Origin: Paenibacillus sp. J5C2022
Lineage (GTDB): Bacteria > Bacillota > Bacilli > Paenibacillales > Paenibacillaceae
Length of the DNA stretch: 64,000 nucleotides
Direction: 5' to 3'
NCBI RefSeq assembly: GCF_025567625.1
Contig: NZ_JAOQJC010000033.1
Location: forward strand, 1 to 64,000
How positions within the stretch are numbered: position 1 is the stretch's first letter; each line of letters starts with the position of its first letter. The notes under the pieces were generated by a model. The model did not search any database. It was not told where the DNA came from and saw only the letters and a program-made list of their open reading frames with translations. The translations under genes were made by a program, and so were the position numbers. Shown here piece by piece: positions 28,901 to 36,349 of the stretch.

Positions 28901-31900
28901 CGATTGCGGTCAGCGGCTTTGAACAGACGAATTTGCCAGACAGTTTCTTCGATCTGGCTGTAGGGAACGTGCCATTTGGCGGTTATGGCGTGGCGGATAA
29001 GCGATACGACAAGCACAAGTTTCTTATTCACGATTATTTCTTCGCCAAGACATTGGACAAAGTGCGCCCCGGCGGTATCATTGCTTTCATTACGTCCAAA
29101 GGGACGATGGATAAGCAAAATCCTGCGGTGCGTAAATATATTGCGGAACGCGCTGAACTGCTCGGAGCTGTGCGTCTCCCGAATACAGCATTTCAAGCCA
29201 ATGCAGGCACAGAAGTAACCGCCGATATTTTATTTTTACAAAAACGGGATCGGATGGTTGCGGTCAGCGAGCAAACGGAAGCGTGGCTTTCACTTGGTGA
29301 GACAACGGATGGTGTGCCGATGAATAGCTACTTCGTTGCCCATCCCGATATGGTGCTGGGCACGATGGCTTTTGATGATCGCATGTATGGCAATCGACAA
29401 GAAACGACATGTCGGCCGTACCCGGATATGAATCTGGATGCGTTGCTGCGTGAAGCATTATCTAACATTCATGCCGAATGGGTGGAGCAGGAACGGGAAG
29501 ACCAGCCGGAGGAAGAAGACCATTCCCTCTCTGCTGACCCATCTGTCCGCAATTTCAGCTTTGCGTTGGTAGATGGTCATATCTACTATCGGGAAAACAG
29601 TCGGATGCGGCGCATCGAAACATCGGCGACAGCAACGGGCCGCATCAAGGGCATGATCGGTCTGCGGGACACGGTGCGCGAACTGATTGAGTACCAAACC
29701 GAGGATTACAGTGATGAGGCGATTCAGGAGCAACAGCGCAAGTTGAACGTACAGTATGATCGGTTTACCACGCAATATGGACTGATTAACAGCCGCGCGA
29801 ACAGCCTTGCTTTTTCGGATGATAGTGCGTACTTTCTTCTCTGCTCGCTAGAAATCATCGACGAGGAAGGACGGCTACTTCGTAAAGCGGATATGTTCAC
29901 TAAGCGTACGATTCGGCAACGCATCAACGTGGAGCAAGTGGATACGGCTTCGGAGGCGCTTGCTGTTTCCATCGGTGCAAAAGCCCGTGTCGATCTGCCG
30001 TATATGGCACAGTTAACCGGCTTGACGGAAGAACAACTCATAGAGGAACTGCGTGGCATCATCTTCCCCAATCCCGAAATGCAAGATGAAACCGATCAAC
30101 CGATCTTTGAAACAGCGGATGCGTACTTGTCCGGCCATGTGCGGGAGAAGCTGCGTGTGGCGAAACAGTTCGCCGTATACGATGCTGAACGCTACAGTGA
30201 AAACGTCAAAGCGCTTGAAGCCGTGCAGCCCAAAGACCTGGATGCCTCCGAAATTGATGTCCGTTTGGGTGCAACTTGGTTGCCGCCGCAAGACATTCGG
30301 CAATTTTTGTTTGAACTTGTCGATACGCCGCCGATGTACCAGACTTACATCGATGTGATGTATTCCGAGTATACGGCTGCTTGGAACGTGAAAGGCAAAA
30401 GCGATGACCGCAGTAACAATATCAAGGCGAACGTCACGTACGGTACTAACCGCATGAATGCGTACAAGATTCTGGAAGACACGTTGAATTTGCGTGACGT
30501 GCGTGTATTTGACACGGTTTATGAAGATGGCGTGGAAAAGCGTGTGCTGAACAAGCAGGAAACGGCCATCGCCCAACAAAAGCAGGAGATGATGAAGGAA
30601 GCGTTTCGGGAATGGATATGGCAAGATCCACAGCGGCGCGAACGGCTCACGCGGCTGTACAATGACCGCTTCAATGCGATTCGCCCCCGTGAGTATGACG
30701 GCAGTCATATTCGCTTCACCGGGATAAATCCAGAAATCCAACTACGCCAGCATCAGGTCAATGCGGTGGCTCGTGCATTGTACGGTGGCAACTCCTTATA
30801 CGCGCATTGTGTCGGCGCAGGAAAAACATTTGCCATGACCGCCGCAGCAATGGAGGGCAAACATTTAGGACTGTGCAACAAGAGCATGCTGGTCGTTCCG
30901 AACCATCTGACCGAGCAATGGGCGGCGGAGTTTTTGCAGCTTTATCCATCGGCCAATATTTTGGTGACGACCAAAAAAGATTTTGAAACGAAAAACCGCA
31001 AAACGTTTTGCGCACGGATTGCCACCGGCGATTATGATGCCATCATCATTGGACATTCGCAGTTTGAAAAAATCCCGATCTCGACGGAGCGCCAACGACA
31101 GCAATTGAATGAGCAAATTTCGGAGATTACAGATGGCATCCGGGAACTCAAGGAAGCCCGGGGGGAACGGTATGCGATCAAGCAACTCGAAAAAACAAAA
31201 AAGACGCTGCAAACGAGGTTGGAAAAGCTGAACGACACGAGTCGGAAGGATGATGTCGTGACGTTCGAGGAATTGGGCGTAGATCGGCTGTTCGTGGATG
31301 AAGCCGATTCGTATAAAAACTTATTTTTGTATACCAAAATGCGTAATGTGGCCGGATTGTCGCAAACCGAAGCACAAAAGTCGTCCGACATGTTTGCGAA
31401 GTGCCGGTATATGGACGAGCTGACCGAAGGCAGGGGCATTATTTTTGCGACGGGTACGCCGATCTCCAACTCCATCACTGAGATGTACACGATGCAGCGT
31501 TACTTGCAATACGAGCGGATTAAGCGGCAAGGCTTACAGCATTTCGATGCGTGGGCATCTACGTTTGGCGAAACGGTCACAGCGATAGAGCTTGCACCGG
31601 AAGGAACGGGCTATCGGGCGAAAACCCGGTTTGCCCGTTTTTACAATTTACCCGAGCTGATGAATGTGTTCAAGGAAGTGGCCGACATCCAGACGGCAGA
31701 CATGCTCCAGCTTCCCGTGCCAAAAGCACATTTTCACAATGTGGCCGTACCGCCGAGTGAGTTTCAACGCGACATGGTTGCCGATCTCGCCCGCCGCGCT
31801 GAAGAGGTGCGGGCGAAACAAGTAGAACCGCACGAAGACAACATGCTCACGATCACCAATGACGGACGCAAGCTGGCGCTCGATCAGCGGCTGGCCAATC

Positions 31901-33228
31901 CAATGCTTCCAGATGATGAAGGCAGTAAGGTGAGTGCTTGCGCAGATAATGTATATCGGCACTGGCTGGACGGGCAAGAACAACGCCTTACGCAATTGGT
32001 ATTTTGCGATTTGTCCACTCCAAAGGCGGACGGGAGCTTTAATGTATACGACGAGCTGCGGCGCAAGTTGGTGGAAAAAGGGGTCACGGCTGAAGAGATC
32101 GCCTATATTCACGATGCCAACACCGAAGCGAAGAAAAGGGAATTATTTGCTAAAATGCGTAACGGTCAAGTTCGGGTATTGCTCGGATCAACGTTCAAAA
32201 TGGGGGCTGGCACGAACGTGCAAACGAAGCTGATTGCACTGCATGATCTGGATTGTCCGTGGCGTCCGCGCGATTTGGAGCAGCGCAGCGGGCGCATTGT
32301 CCGTCAAGGGAATCAGAACAGTGAGGTACACATTTTCCGTTATGTTACGGAGAACACGTTTGACGCTTACCTCTATCAAACGCTGGAGAACAAGCAGCGG
32401 TTTATTTCACAGATTATGACCAGTAAATCGCCGGTGCGATCAGCCGAAGATATTGACGAAACCGCTCTCTCTTACGCCGAAGTGAAAGCACTGGCGACCG
32501 GCAATCCGTACATCAAGGAGAAGATGGACTTGGATATCCAAGTATCCAAGCTGAAGTTGCTCAAAGCCAATCATTTGAGTCAGCGTTATGCGCTGGAAGA
32601 CCGGCTGCTTAAGCTGCTGCCGCAACAGATCAAGTCTACGGCAGAACGAATCGAGGGATATGAACAGGATGTCGCCATGTACGTGCGTGCCAAAGCGACT
32701 GTTCAGGAGAATGCGGATGAATCGAATTTTCCAGGCATGGTCATCAAGGATTTTACTTATACGGAGCGGACGGCAGCAGGTGAAGCTTTGCTGGACGCAT
32801 GCAAGGGTATGACATCACCCGATCCGCAAGCAGTGGGCAGTTATCTTGGTTTTTCTTTGTGGCTGTCTTTCGACAGCTTCCATAAGGAATACAAGGTTAT
32901 GTTGCGCGGCGCACTGAGTCATACGACAACGCTCGGAGCGGATGCAGGCGGTAATATCACCCGAATCAACAACACTTTATCCGACTTGCCTGCGAAATTG
33001 GAACATGCTCGTGAACAACTTGTTACGTTACAGAAGCAGATGGGTACGGCGAAAGAACAAATCGAGACGCCATTCGAGAAGGAGCAGGAGTTGCAAACGA
33101 AAACGGCGAGGCTCTCGGAATTGAATGCACTGCTCAACATGGATAAACGGGAAAATGAGGGCGTTGACAGCGTGCCGGATGAAGAACCAGCCGCACCAGA
33201 ACGAAAGGCGGCCTATCGGGAACGTTGA
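25939..33228 (+). CDS. Giant N6-adenine methylase / SNF2-like helicase of the conjugative element
   Basis: 2429 aa, GTG start with AAAGGAGGTG upstream. The N-terminal domain (1 to about 110) has the ArdC-like pattern WNYKYPFQDQLLIYAQRSDA. About 240-400 is a charged, low-complexity linker. The methylase core has EPSCGIGHFFG near residue 945 and motif IV as NVPFGG near 1008. Helicase motifs are GAGKT near 1624, DEAD-type DEADSYKN near 1787, and a C-terminal RecA domain with FKMGAGTN and QRSGRIVRQGNQN near 2080-2120. It probably protects or processes element DNA in the new host. Similar giants are common in Clostridiales/Bacillales CTns. A second gene lies out of frame in the linker. Confidence 0.9.
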   Translation: MTAKLQRIVELATSTARAVADQPQEWASFLQTAAWNYKYPFQDQLLIYAQRSDATACAPIDVWNKRLDRWVKRGAKGIALIEDRGNHLSLRHVFDVSDTQSRTQQPISLWRLQDSDTDAVIETMENAFGMADEIRTHADLPAAILAAARNAVEDNSADYVAELMKEREHSLLDDLDIPHVELLFKQTAETSVAYMTLTRCGLNPEHYISIEDLSSIGYFNSLPALSHLGAAISDVSEMMLREVESTVRALRRETQRVDKRHSAHTLARPDSLSHNEATLQERNDEHGTDLHAAGGLPAARPNVERGGDADREIRDVTQGISENRTQRDVRSSDVDGTTKPLSDRHRPDSAGTNRTDDAGTASTESSTGQGERSAGLDGTHEQPETTSGGTDSHGTDLSLKWYDRETEDKSLPFFHDQAIINDMLRTAPLRESKADIATYFHDHEDERERLLYVRGLFPAGITELNLDEDVQVGFEPYRNVLHLWTGTADERTAQSYYDWGVITGHLASMILLNEFDISRGLETSIQQQTLWMEQAEADKASAFLMPQAVIDAILQSGSGFEHGKYRIALHFQQSLSAQENADFLKREYGIGGRLPALTGTDIHENHDSKGITLTRGSIMNPDARVVLPWMKVQKRIGELLEAGRYLNRQETERLPAYAEKQEEERLQRAAETARRNQTEADEPPSEEHPELDEPSEPKQIPLNRERARYGYDVGSIVWIGADEYEIVQLTPQIVVLQDRQFPLFIKEWDIRDFERILRENPLNDHLITGELELADEATREEAEDAYLPDESAINVLGPATQPANVPDHSPTLVTRHPVPVPPPAPAVNYRIIDDELGHGGAKTKFKWNIEAIRLLNGLEQEQRQATADEQAVLARYVGWGGIPQAFDDANTGWAAEYEELKALLAPEEYASARASTLNAHYTSPTVIKAMYDCLENMGFRSGNILEPSCGIGHFFGLVPESFKDSRLFGVELDSVTGQIAKQLYPQASIAVSGFEQTNLPDSFFDLAVGNVPFGGYGVADKRYDKHKFLIHDYFFAKTLDKVRPGGIIAFITSKGTMDKQNPAVRKYIAERAELLGAVRLPNTAFQANAGTEVTADILFLQKRDRMVAVSEQTEAWLSLGETTDGVPMNSYFVAHPDMVLGTMAFDDRMYGNRQETTCRPYPDMNLDALLREALSNIHAEWVEQEREDQPEEEDHSLSADPSVRNFSFALVDGHIYYRENSRMRRIETSATATGRIKGMIGLRDTVRELIEYQTEDYSDEAIQEQQRKLNVQYDRFTTQYGLINSRANSLAFSDDSAYFLLCSLEIIDEEGRLLRKADMFTKRTIRQRINVEQVDTASEALAVSIGAKARVDLPYMAQLTGLTEEQLIEELRGIIFPNPEMQDETDQPIFETADAYLSGHVREKLRVAKQFAVYDAERYSENVKALEAVQPKDLDASEIDVRLGATWLPPQDIRQFLFELVDTPPMYQTYIDVMYSEYTAAWNVKGKSDDRSNNIKANVTYGTNRMNAYKILEDTLNLRDVRVFDTVYEDGVEKRVLNKQETAIAQQKQEMMKEAFREWIWQDPQRRERLTRLYNDRFNAIRPREYDGSHIRFTGINPEIQLRQHQVNAVARALYGGNSLYAHCVGAGKTFAMTAAAMEGKHLGLCNKSMLVVPNHLTEQWAAEFLQLYPSANILVTTKKDFETKNRKTFCARIATGDYDAIIIGHSQFEKIPISTERQRQQLNEQISEITDGIRELKEARGERYAIKQLEKTKKTLQTRLEKLNDTSRKDDVVTFEELGVDRLFVDEADSYKNLFLYTKMRNVAGLSQTEAQKSSDMFAKCRYMDELTEGRGIIFATGTPISNSITEMYTMQRYLQYERIKRQGLQHFDAWASTFGETVTAIELAPEGTGYRAKTRFARFYNLPELMNVFKEVADIQTADMLQLPVPKAHFHNVAVPPSEFQRDMVADLARRAEEVRAKQVEPHEDNMLTITNDGRKLALDQRLANPMLPDDEGSKVSACADNVYRHWLDGQEQRLTQLVFCDLSTPKADGSFNVYDELRRKLVEKGVTAEEIAYIHDANTEAKKRELFAKMRNGQVRVLLGSTFKMGAGTNVQTKLIALHDLDCPWRPRDLEQRSGRIVRQGNQNSEVHIFRYVTENTFDAYLYQTLENKQRFISQIMTSKSPVRSAEDIDETALSYAEVKALATGNPYIKEKMDLDIQVSKLKLLKANHLSQRYALEDRLLKLLPQQIKSTAERIEGYEQDVAMYVRAKATVQENADESNFPGMVIKDFTYTERTAAGEALLDACKGMTSPDPQAVGSYLGFSLWLSFDSFHKEYKVMLRGALSHTTTLGADAGGNITRINNTLSDLPAKLEHAREQLVTLQKQMGTAKEQIETPFEKEQELQTKTARLSELNALLNMDKRENEGVDSVPDEEPAAPERKAAYRER
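26795..27136 (+). CDS. tnpV: TnpV family protein encoded out of frame inside the giant helicase gene
   Basis: 113 aa, read in the +1 frame relative to the surrounding gene. MELTYTPQGDYLLPDLTL, PIGKYGMLRKAFLK, LNHYLTDID and HMNNLKRQAEELILTELIY match TnpV, a small protein of Tn4451-like transposons and CTns, over its full length. ATG 26795 has AGAAAGGA at 26778-26785. The overlapping part of the helicase (about residues 286-399) is low-complexity and rich in Gly, Thr, Asp, Glu and Arg, as expected when the other frame is under selection. TnpV's own biochemical role is not established. Confidence 0.75.
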   Translation: MELTYTPQGDYLLPDLTLSEAAMPIGKYGMLRKAFLKTERKGMYAHLMLTEQLNHYLTDIDRTAREQIEQTMQELLRLNPAPDKASDPLAWTGHMNNLKRQAEELILTELIYH

Positions 33229-33290
33229 GCCCTTCATACATTCGCATCCTGCTTCTGCCACTTGTATGCTATTTACGAGGAGGGATGCGG

Positions 33291-33602
33291 ATGGCGATAC
33301 CATCGAAACAACAATTGGAGACTATATTTGACGAGATAGAAAATGAGGTCACTCGACTACTACGTATTAGAGAATCTTATCTTTCTTTGGTTCATAAGCG
33401 AGTTGAAATCCAGACACAATATCCTTTTATCCAGTCGATTTTCGAAGGAAATGCAATGATATTTTCCAGTGACAATGAACACCGCGCCTGGCTGGATGTA
33501 AAACAAACGTATGACGAAACGGAGCGTATGGAGAGGATGGCACTTTATTTTCAAGGTCATGCGGATTGTTATGCGTATTTGCGTAAGATTGGTGCATTAT
33601 AG
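33291..33602 (+). CDS. Small conserved-looking element protein
   Basis: 103 aa, mostly helical (QLETIFDEIENEVTRLLRIR, AWLDVKQTYDETERMERMAL). No family is recognised with confidence. GAGGAGGG at 33277-33284 favours ATG 33291 over ATG 33285, which is too close. It is followed by a strong terminator, so it may be the last gene of the long transcript starting at parA. Confidence 0.55.
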   Translation: MAIPSKQQLETIFDEIENEVTRLLRIRESYLSLVHKRVEIQTQYPFIQSIFEGNAMIFSSDNEHRAWLDVKQTYDETERMERMALYFQGHADCYAYLRKIGAL

Positions 33603-33610
33603 CAGAGAAG

Positions 33611-33646
33611 CAGGGAAACGCCTATGACTAGCGTTTCCCTGTTCTT
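33611..33646 (+). terminator. Rho-independent terminator
   Basis: CAGGGAAACGC (33611-33621) and GCGTTTCCCTG (33631-33641) form a perfect 11-bp stem, followed by TTCTTT. Confidence 0.85.
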
Positions 33647-33709
33647 TACGGTGCATAGTATTTCACGGGTGGAAGAAAGCCCGCTTATTAAAGTTATCAA
33701 TCACATGTT

Positions 33710-33739
33710 GAAAAGGACTCCAACTTTGGGGTCCTTTTC
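33710..33739 (+). terminator. Hairpin before the next gene, terminator or attenuator
   Basis: GAAAAGGAC (33710-33718) and GTCCTTTTC (33731-33739) pair perfectly. It is 21 bp before the start at 33760, and the Shine-Dalgarno GGAGGGA (33748-33754) follows at once, so a 5' attenuation role is possible. Confidence 0.5.
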
Positions 33740-33759
33740 GCGTTTCTGGAGGGAAGTAC

Positions 33760-34044
33760 ATGTTGTATGCCATACCACGCGGCGGATGTTTTTGTCCGAT
33801 TCAACCGCTTATTTGTTACGGAGTTGACCTTATTGAGGAGGGGGAAACCGTGCCAATATTAGAATTGGTATCCAAAGAAAAGGATGGATTTGGTGATACG
33901 TTTTATTTTATTCGTCATTCAAATGGGGTAACCAGCAAGGTTTATGAAGGTGATTTAGACGCATTTATGAAAAAGAATGGTGTTACGGAGCTGCAGAAGG
34001 GAAAAGCCTATATGTATCCCAAAAAGAAGCGGATGGCACGGTGA
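33760..34044 (+). CDS. Small unknown element protein
   Basis: 94 aa. The N-terminus has a Cys-containing segment (RGGCFCPIQPLICYG), then a beta-rich region (VPILELVSKEKDG, DTFYFIRHSNGV) and a basic end (YPKKKRMAR). No family is recognised. It overlaps the toprim gene by 1 bp (TGATG), so translation is coupled. It may assist the primase-like neighbour. Confidence 0.55.
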   Translation: MLYAIPRGGCFCPIQPLICYGVDLIEEGETVPILELVSKEKDGFGDTFYFIRHSNGVTSKVYEGDLDAFMKKNGVTELQKGKAYMYPKKKRMAR

Positions 34045-34994
34045 TGAGTTACGTAAGCAAAGAGCAAATCGAACGGGCAAAACAACTGGATCTGCTCACG
34101 TATTTACAAGTATACGAGCCTGCGGAACTGGTACGTTGCTCTCGCAATGTCTATACCACCCGCACACATGACAGTTTGAAAATTTCCAATGGCAAGTGGT
34201 ATTGGTGGTCGAGAGGGATTGGCGGGCGTTCGGCACTCGACTATCTCATTAAGGTGCAGGGGATGTCTTTTCCGGATGCAGTGCTACAGATTGAAGGTAT
34301 TGAACTTGGCCGTACTTCTCATGCATTGCAATCTTTACAACAAGGTTTGTCATCTACGAAATTTGTGCTTCCCGAACCATATATCACTTCCAATCGTGTC
34401 ATTACCTATTTGAGAAACCGTGGTATTCATAGCAAGATAATTGACTACTGTCTTGAAACGGGAAGGCTTTATGAAAGCAGTCGCTATCACAATGCTGTAT
34501 TCGTTGGTTTCAACCAAGAAGGAACGCCGCGTTATGCGGCGATCCGTGGTACAACAAATACTCGCTTCATGGGGGAGGCCGTTGGCAGTGACAAGCGGTA
34601 TTCGTTTTCGATTCCGGCTATGGAAGACAGTACGGAGTTGCACCTGTTCGAGAGCGCCATTGATCTTTTATCTTATTGTACGCTGGAGCATCTCGCCGGT
34701 CGGGACTGGCGGCAGGCGCATAAGTTGTCACTGGCCGGAATATACAGTCCCAAGGCAAATGGGAAAGAATCTACTCCCCCAGCTGCCCTAACGCATTACC
34801 TGCATTGCTTTCCTAAGGTGAATCGACTTGTCTTGCACTTGGACAATGATGAACCGGGAAAATTGGCGGCGGCCACGATGAAAAGGCTCCTTTCCCCCAT
34901 CCTGCTTATTTTCGATGAGCCGCCTAATTTTGGAAAGGACGTCAACAACGATTTGATGGAATACCGAAGGAGACGCGGAGAACTATCCAGATAG
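34044..34994 (+). CDS. DUF3991 and toprim domain protein (primase-like)
   Basis: 316 aa. The N-terminal DUF3991-type region (YVSKEQIERAKQLDLLTYLQ, WYWWSRGIGGRSALDYLI) is like the zinc-free primase N-domains of mobile elements. The C-terminal toprim-like core has the catalytic Glu in LFESAIDLLSY and the D-x-D in LHLDNDEPG. It likely primes or processes single-stranded element DNA after transfer. The zinc-ribbon CxxC motifs of DnaG are absent. ATG 34044 overlaps the previous stop. Confidence 0.85.
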   Translation: MSYVSKEQIERAKQLDLLTYLQVYEPAELVRCSRNVYTTRTHDSLKISNGKWYWWSRGIGGRSALDYLIKVQGMSFPDAVLQIEGIELGRTSHALQSLQQGLSSTKFVLPEPYITSNRVITYLRNRGIHSKIIDYCLETGRLYESSRYHNAVFVGFNQEGTPRYAAIRGTTNTRFMGEAVGSDKRYSFSIPAMEDSTELHLFESAIDLLSYCTLEHLAGRDWRQAHKLSLAGIYSPKANGKESTPPAALTHYLHCFPKVNRLVLHLDNDEPGKLAAATMKRLLSPILLIFDEPPNFGKDVNNDLMEYRRRRGELSR

Positions 34995-35087
34995 AGGTAG
35001 GCGCTAAACGGCGATGTTTGTTATTGGAAATGAATTTTCATGGGATGTGGATGAATTGGAGATAAGCGAGATGCAAGCGCGGCTACA

Positions 35088-35116
35088 TTGACTGCATAGT
35101 ATGTGATAGGTATAAT
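35088..35116 (+). promoter_or_regulatory. SigmaA promoter of the toxin-antitoxin operon
   Basis: TTGACT (35088-35093), a 17-bp spacer and TATAAT (35111-35116). It lies 36 bp before the antitoxin start. It is one of the best promoter matches in the window. Confidence 0.85.
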
Positions 35117-35151
35117 TAAGTCAATAAACAGCTATGTAAGGAGTGAGCAAG

Positions 35152-35442
35152 ATGATCATCAAGCCTTCCGCCAGTATCCGGCAAAACTATAATGAAATTG
35201 CCGACTTATGTAAATCTTCGGGGGAACCGGTTTATTTGACCAAGAATGGTGAAGGGGATCTCGTTGTGCTGGACATTGAGACGTTCTCCCGCCGCGAGAA
35301 GATGTTGAAGCTACGCGAAGAACTGCTTGCTGTGCAAGAAGATCGTTTGGCGGGTCGTGTTGGAATGACACCGGATGAATTGGACACGTACCTAGAGGGC
35401 ATAATTGACGAGGTTCAGCATGGAAAAGATACCTCGATATAA
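35152..35442 (+). CDS. Phd/YefM family antitoxin
   Basis: 96 aa. IIKPSASIRQNYNEIADLCK then EPVYLTKNGEGDLVVLDIET is the classic Phd/YefM DNA-binding domain. The C-terminus is the helical toxin-neutralising part. AAGGAG at 35138-35143 fixes ATG 35152. It overlaps the toxin gene by 23 bp. It likely represses its own sigmaA promoter. Confidence 0.9.
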   Translation: MIIKPSASIRQNYNEIADLCKSSGEPVYLTKNGEGDLVVLDIETFSRREKMLKLREELLAVQEDRLAGRVGMTPDELDTYLEGIIDEVQHGKDTSI

Positions 35443-35737
35443 GATTATCGTTTCTGATCGCGCCCGCCAAATGCTGGCGGCTCATGTGCAGTTTCTTGCG
35501 GAGAAGAGTCCAGAGGCAGCGCGAAAAACGAAAAACGAATTGCTATATGCGATACGTTCCTTAGCGCAAATGCCAGAACGATATCCCTTTATGGAAGCGG
35601 AATTTATCCCATCAAACAAGTATCACAAGATGTTCGTGGAGAAGTGGTATCTCGTGTTGTATCAAATTCAGGATGAAATCGTGTATGTCGATTATATTGT
35701 AGACTGCCGTCAGGATTATCGCTGGTTGGTAAGATAA
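35420..35737 (+). CDS. RelE/ParE family toxin
   Basis: 105 aa. YKIIVSDRARQMLAAHVQFL, AARKTKNELLYAIRSL, MPERYPF and KWYLVLYQIQDEIVYVDYIVD follow the ParE/RelE layout. Whether it attacks gyrase or mRNA is not visible. The start is ATG 35420 inside the end of the antitoxin gene. It serves element maintenance (addiction) and sits directly before the transfer origin. Confidence 0.88.
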   Translation: MEKIPRYKIIVSDRARQMLAAHVQFLAEKSPEAARKTKNELLYAIRSLAQMPERYPFMEAEFIPSNKYHKMFVEKWYLVLYQIQDEIVYVDYIVDCRQDYRWLVR

Positions 35738-35753
35738 CCAAAAAGTTTTGAGG

Positions 35754-35782
35754 AAGACGCTGAGTGGATCGGCGTCTTTTTT
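35754..35782 (+). terminator. Terminator after the toxin gene
   Basis: AAGACGC (35754-35760) pairs with GCGTCTT (35772-35778), followed by more T. It separates the toxin-antitoxin unit from the transfer origin region. Confidence 0.7.
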
Positions 35783-35826
35783 GTGTTTTTGGAGTCCCTC
35801 TCTTTTTTCCGGCGGGTGCATGAGGG

Positions 35827-35907
35827 CAACGCGAGACGAATGTCTCGTGTTGCAGCAAGCACTGAATTTGGATATCCAAATTCGCTTGTTAGGGGCTAAG
35901 CCCCTAA
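35827..35907. other. Candidate origin of transfer (oriT)
   Basis: Three inverted repeats in 81 bp, just upstream of MobC and the relaxase. The first is CAACGCGAGAC/GTCTCGTGTTG (35827-35852, one mismatch). The second is a perfect 20-bp palindrome (35864-35883). The third is TTAGGGGC TAA GCCCCTAA (35889-35907), followed by GACCCCC. A GC-rich hairpin followed by a C-run in front of MobC is the usual layout of oriT in Tn1549-type elements. The nick site itself cannot be proven from sequence. Confidence 0.65.
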
Positions 35908-35970
35908 GACCCCCATTATCACGCTGCTATTGTTTTCATGATCGAGTTGTTTTGAAAGGGGTGATATTCG

Positions 35971-36336
35971 ATGAGGAAACGTTCGATCTCATTTTTGCTA
36001 CGCCTAAATGAAAGCGAACATGCTCGTCTCATGAGGGAAGTGAAACGGACAGGTCTTGCCCGGGAATCGTATATCCGGGCGCTTATCAATGGGGTTATAC
36101 CGAAACCATTACCGTCGCCGGATTATTACGCAATGATGCGTGAGCTTCATGCCATCGGCAACAATTTGAATCAAATAGCCATGCGAGCACATGCTACCGG
36201 GCATTTGGCACAGGCTGTCTTTCAGGAGGAAGCCGACCGTTTGCGTCTTGTTGTCCAACAGATTCAACAGGCGGTGACGGAGCCGGAACGAAGAAGCGAT
36301 CCACCCACGGCACATACAAGCGGGCAACCACCGTAA
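35971..36336 (+). CDS. mobC: Relaxosome accessory protein, MobC family
   Basis: 121 aa. The N-terminal ribbon-helix-helix (RKRSISFLLRLNESEHARLM) is followed by RESYIRALINGVIPKPLP and the MobC helix ELHAIGNNLNQIAMRAHATG. It binds oriT and helps the relaxase reach the nick site. AAAGGGGTG precedes ATG 35971. The C-terminal 20 residues are disordered. Confidence 0.92.
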   Translation: MRKRSISFLLRLNESEHARLMREVKRTGLARESYIRALINGVIPKPLPSPDYYAMMRELHAIGNNLNQIAMRAHATGHLAQAVFQEEADRLRLVVQQIQQAVTEPERRSDPPTAHTSGQPP

Positions 36337-36349
36337 AGGGGCGTGACAA

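Noticed and set aside
27143..33124. Many long minus-strand and alternate-frame open frames within the giant helicase gene
   Set aside because: They are shadows of a GC-balanced gene: no start signals and no family-like sequence, apart from the tnpV frame.
35014..35091. 25-codon open frame upstream of the toxin-antitoxin promoter
   Set aside because: It has no ribosome binding site and ends within the promoter -35 box.
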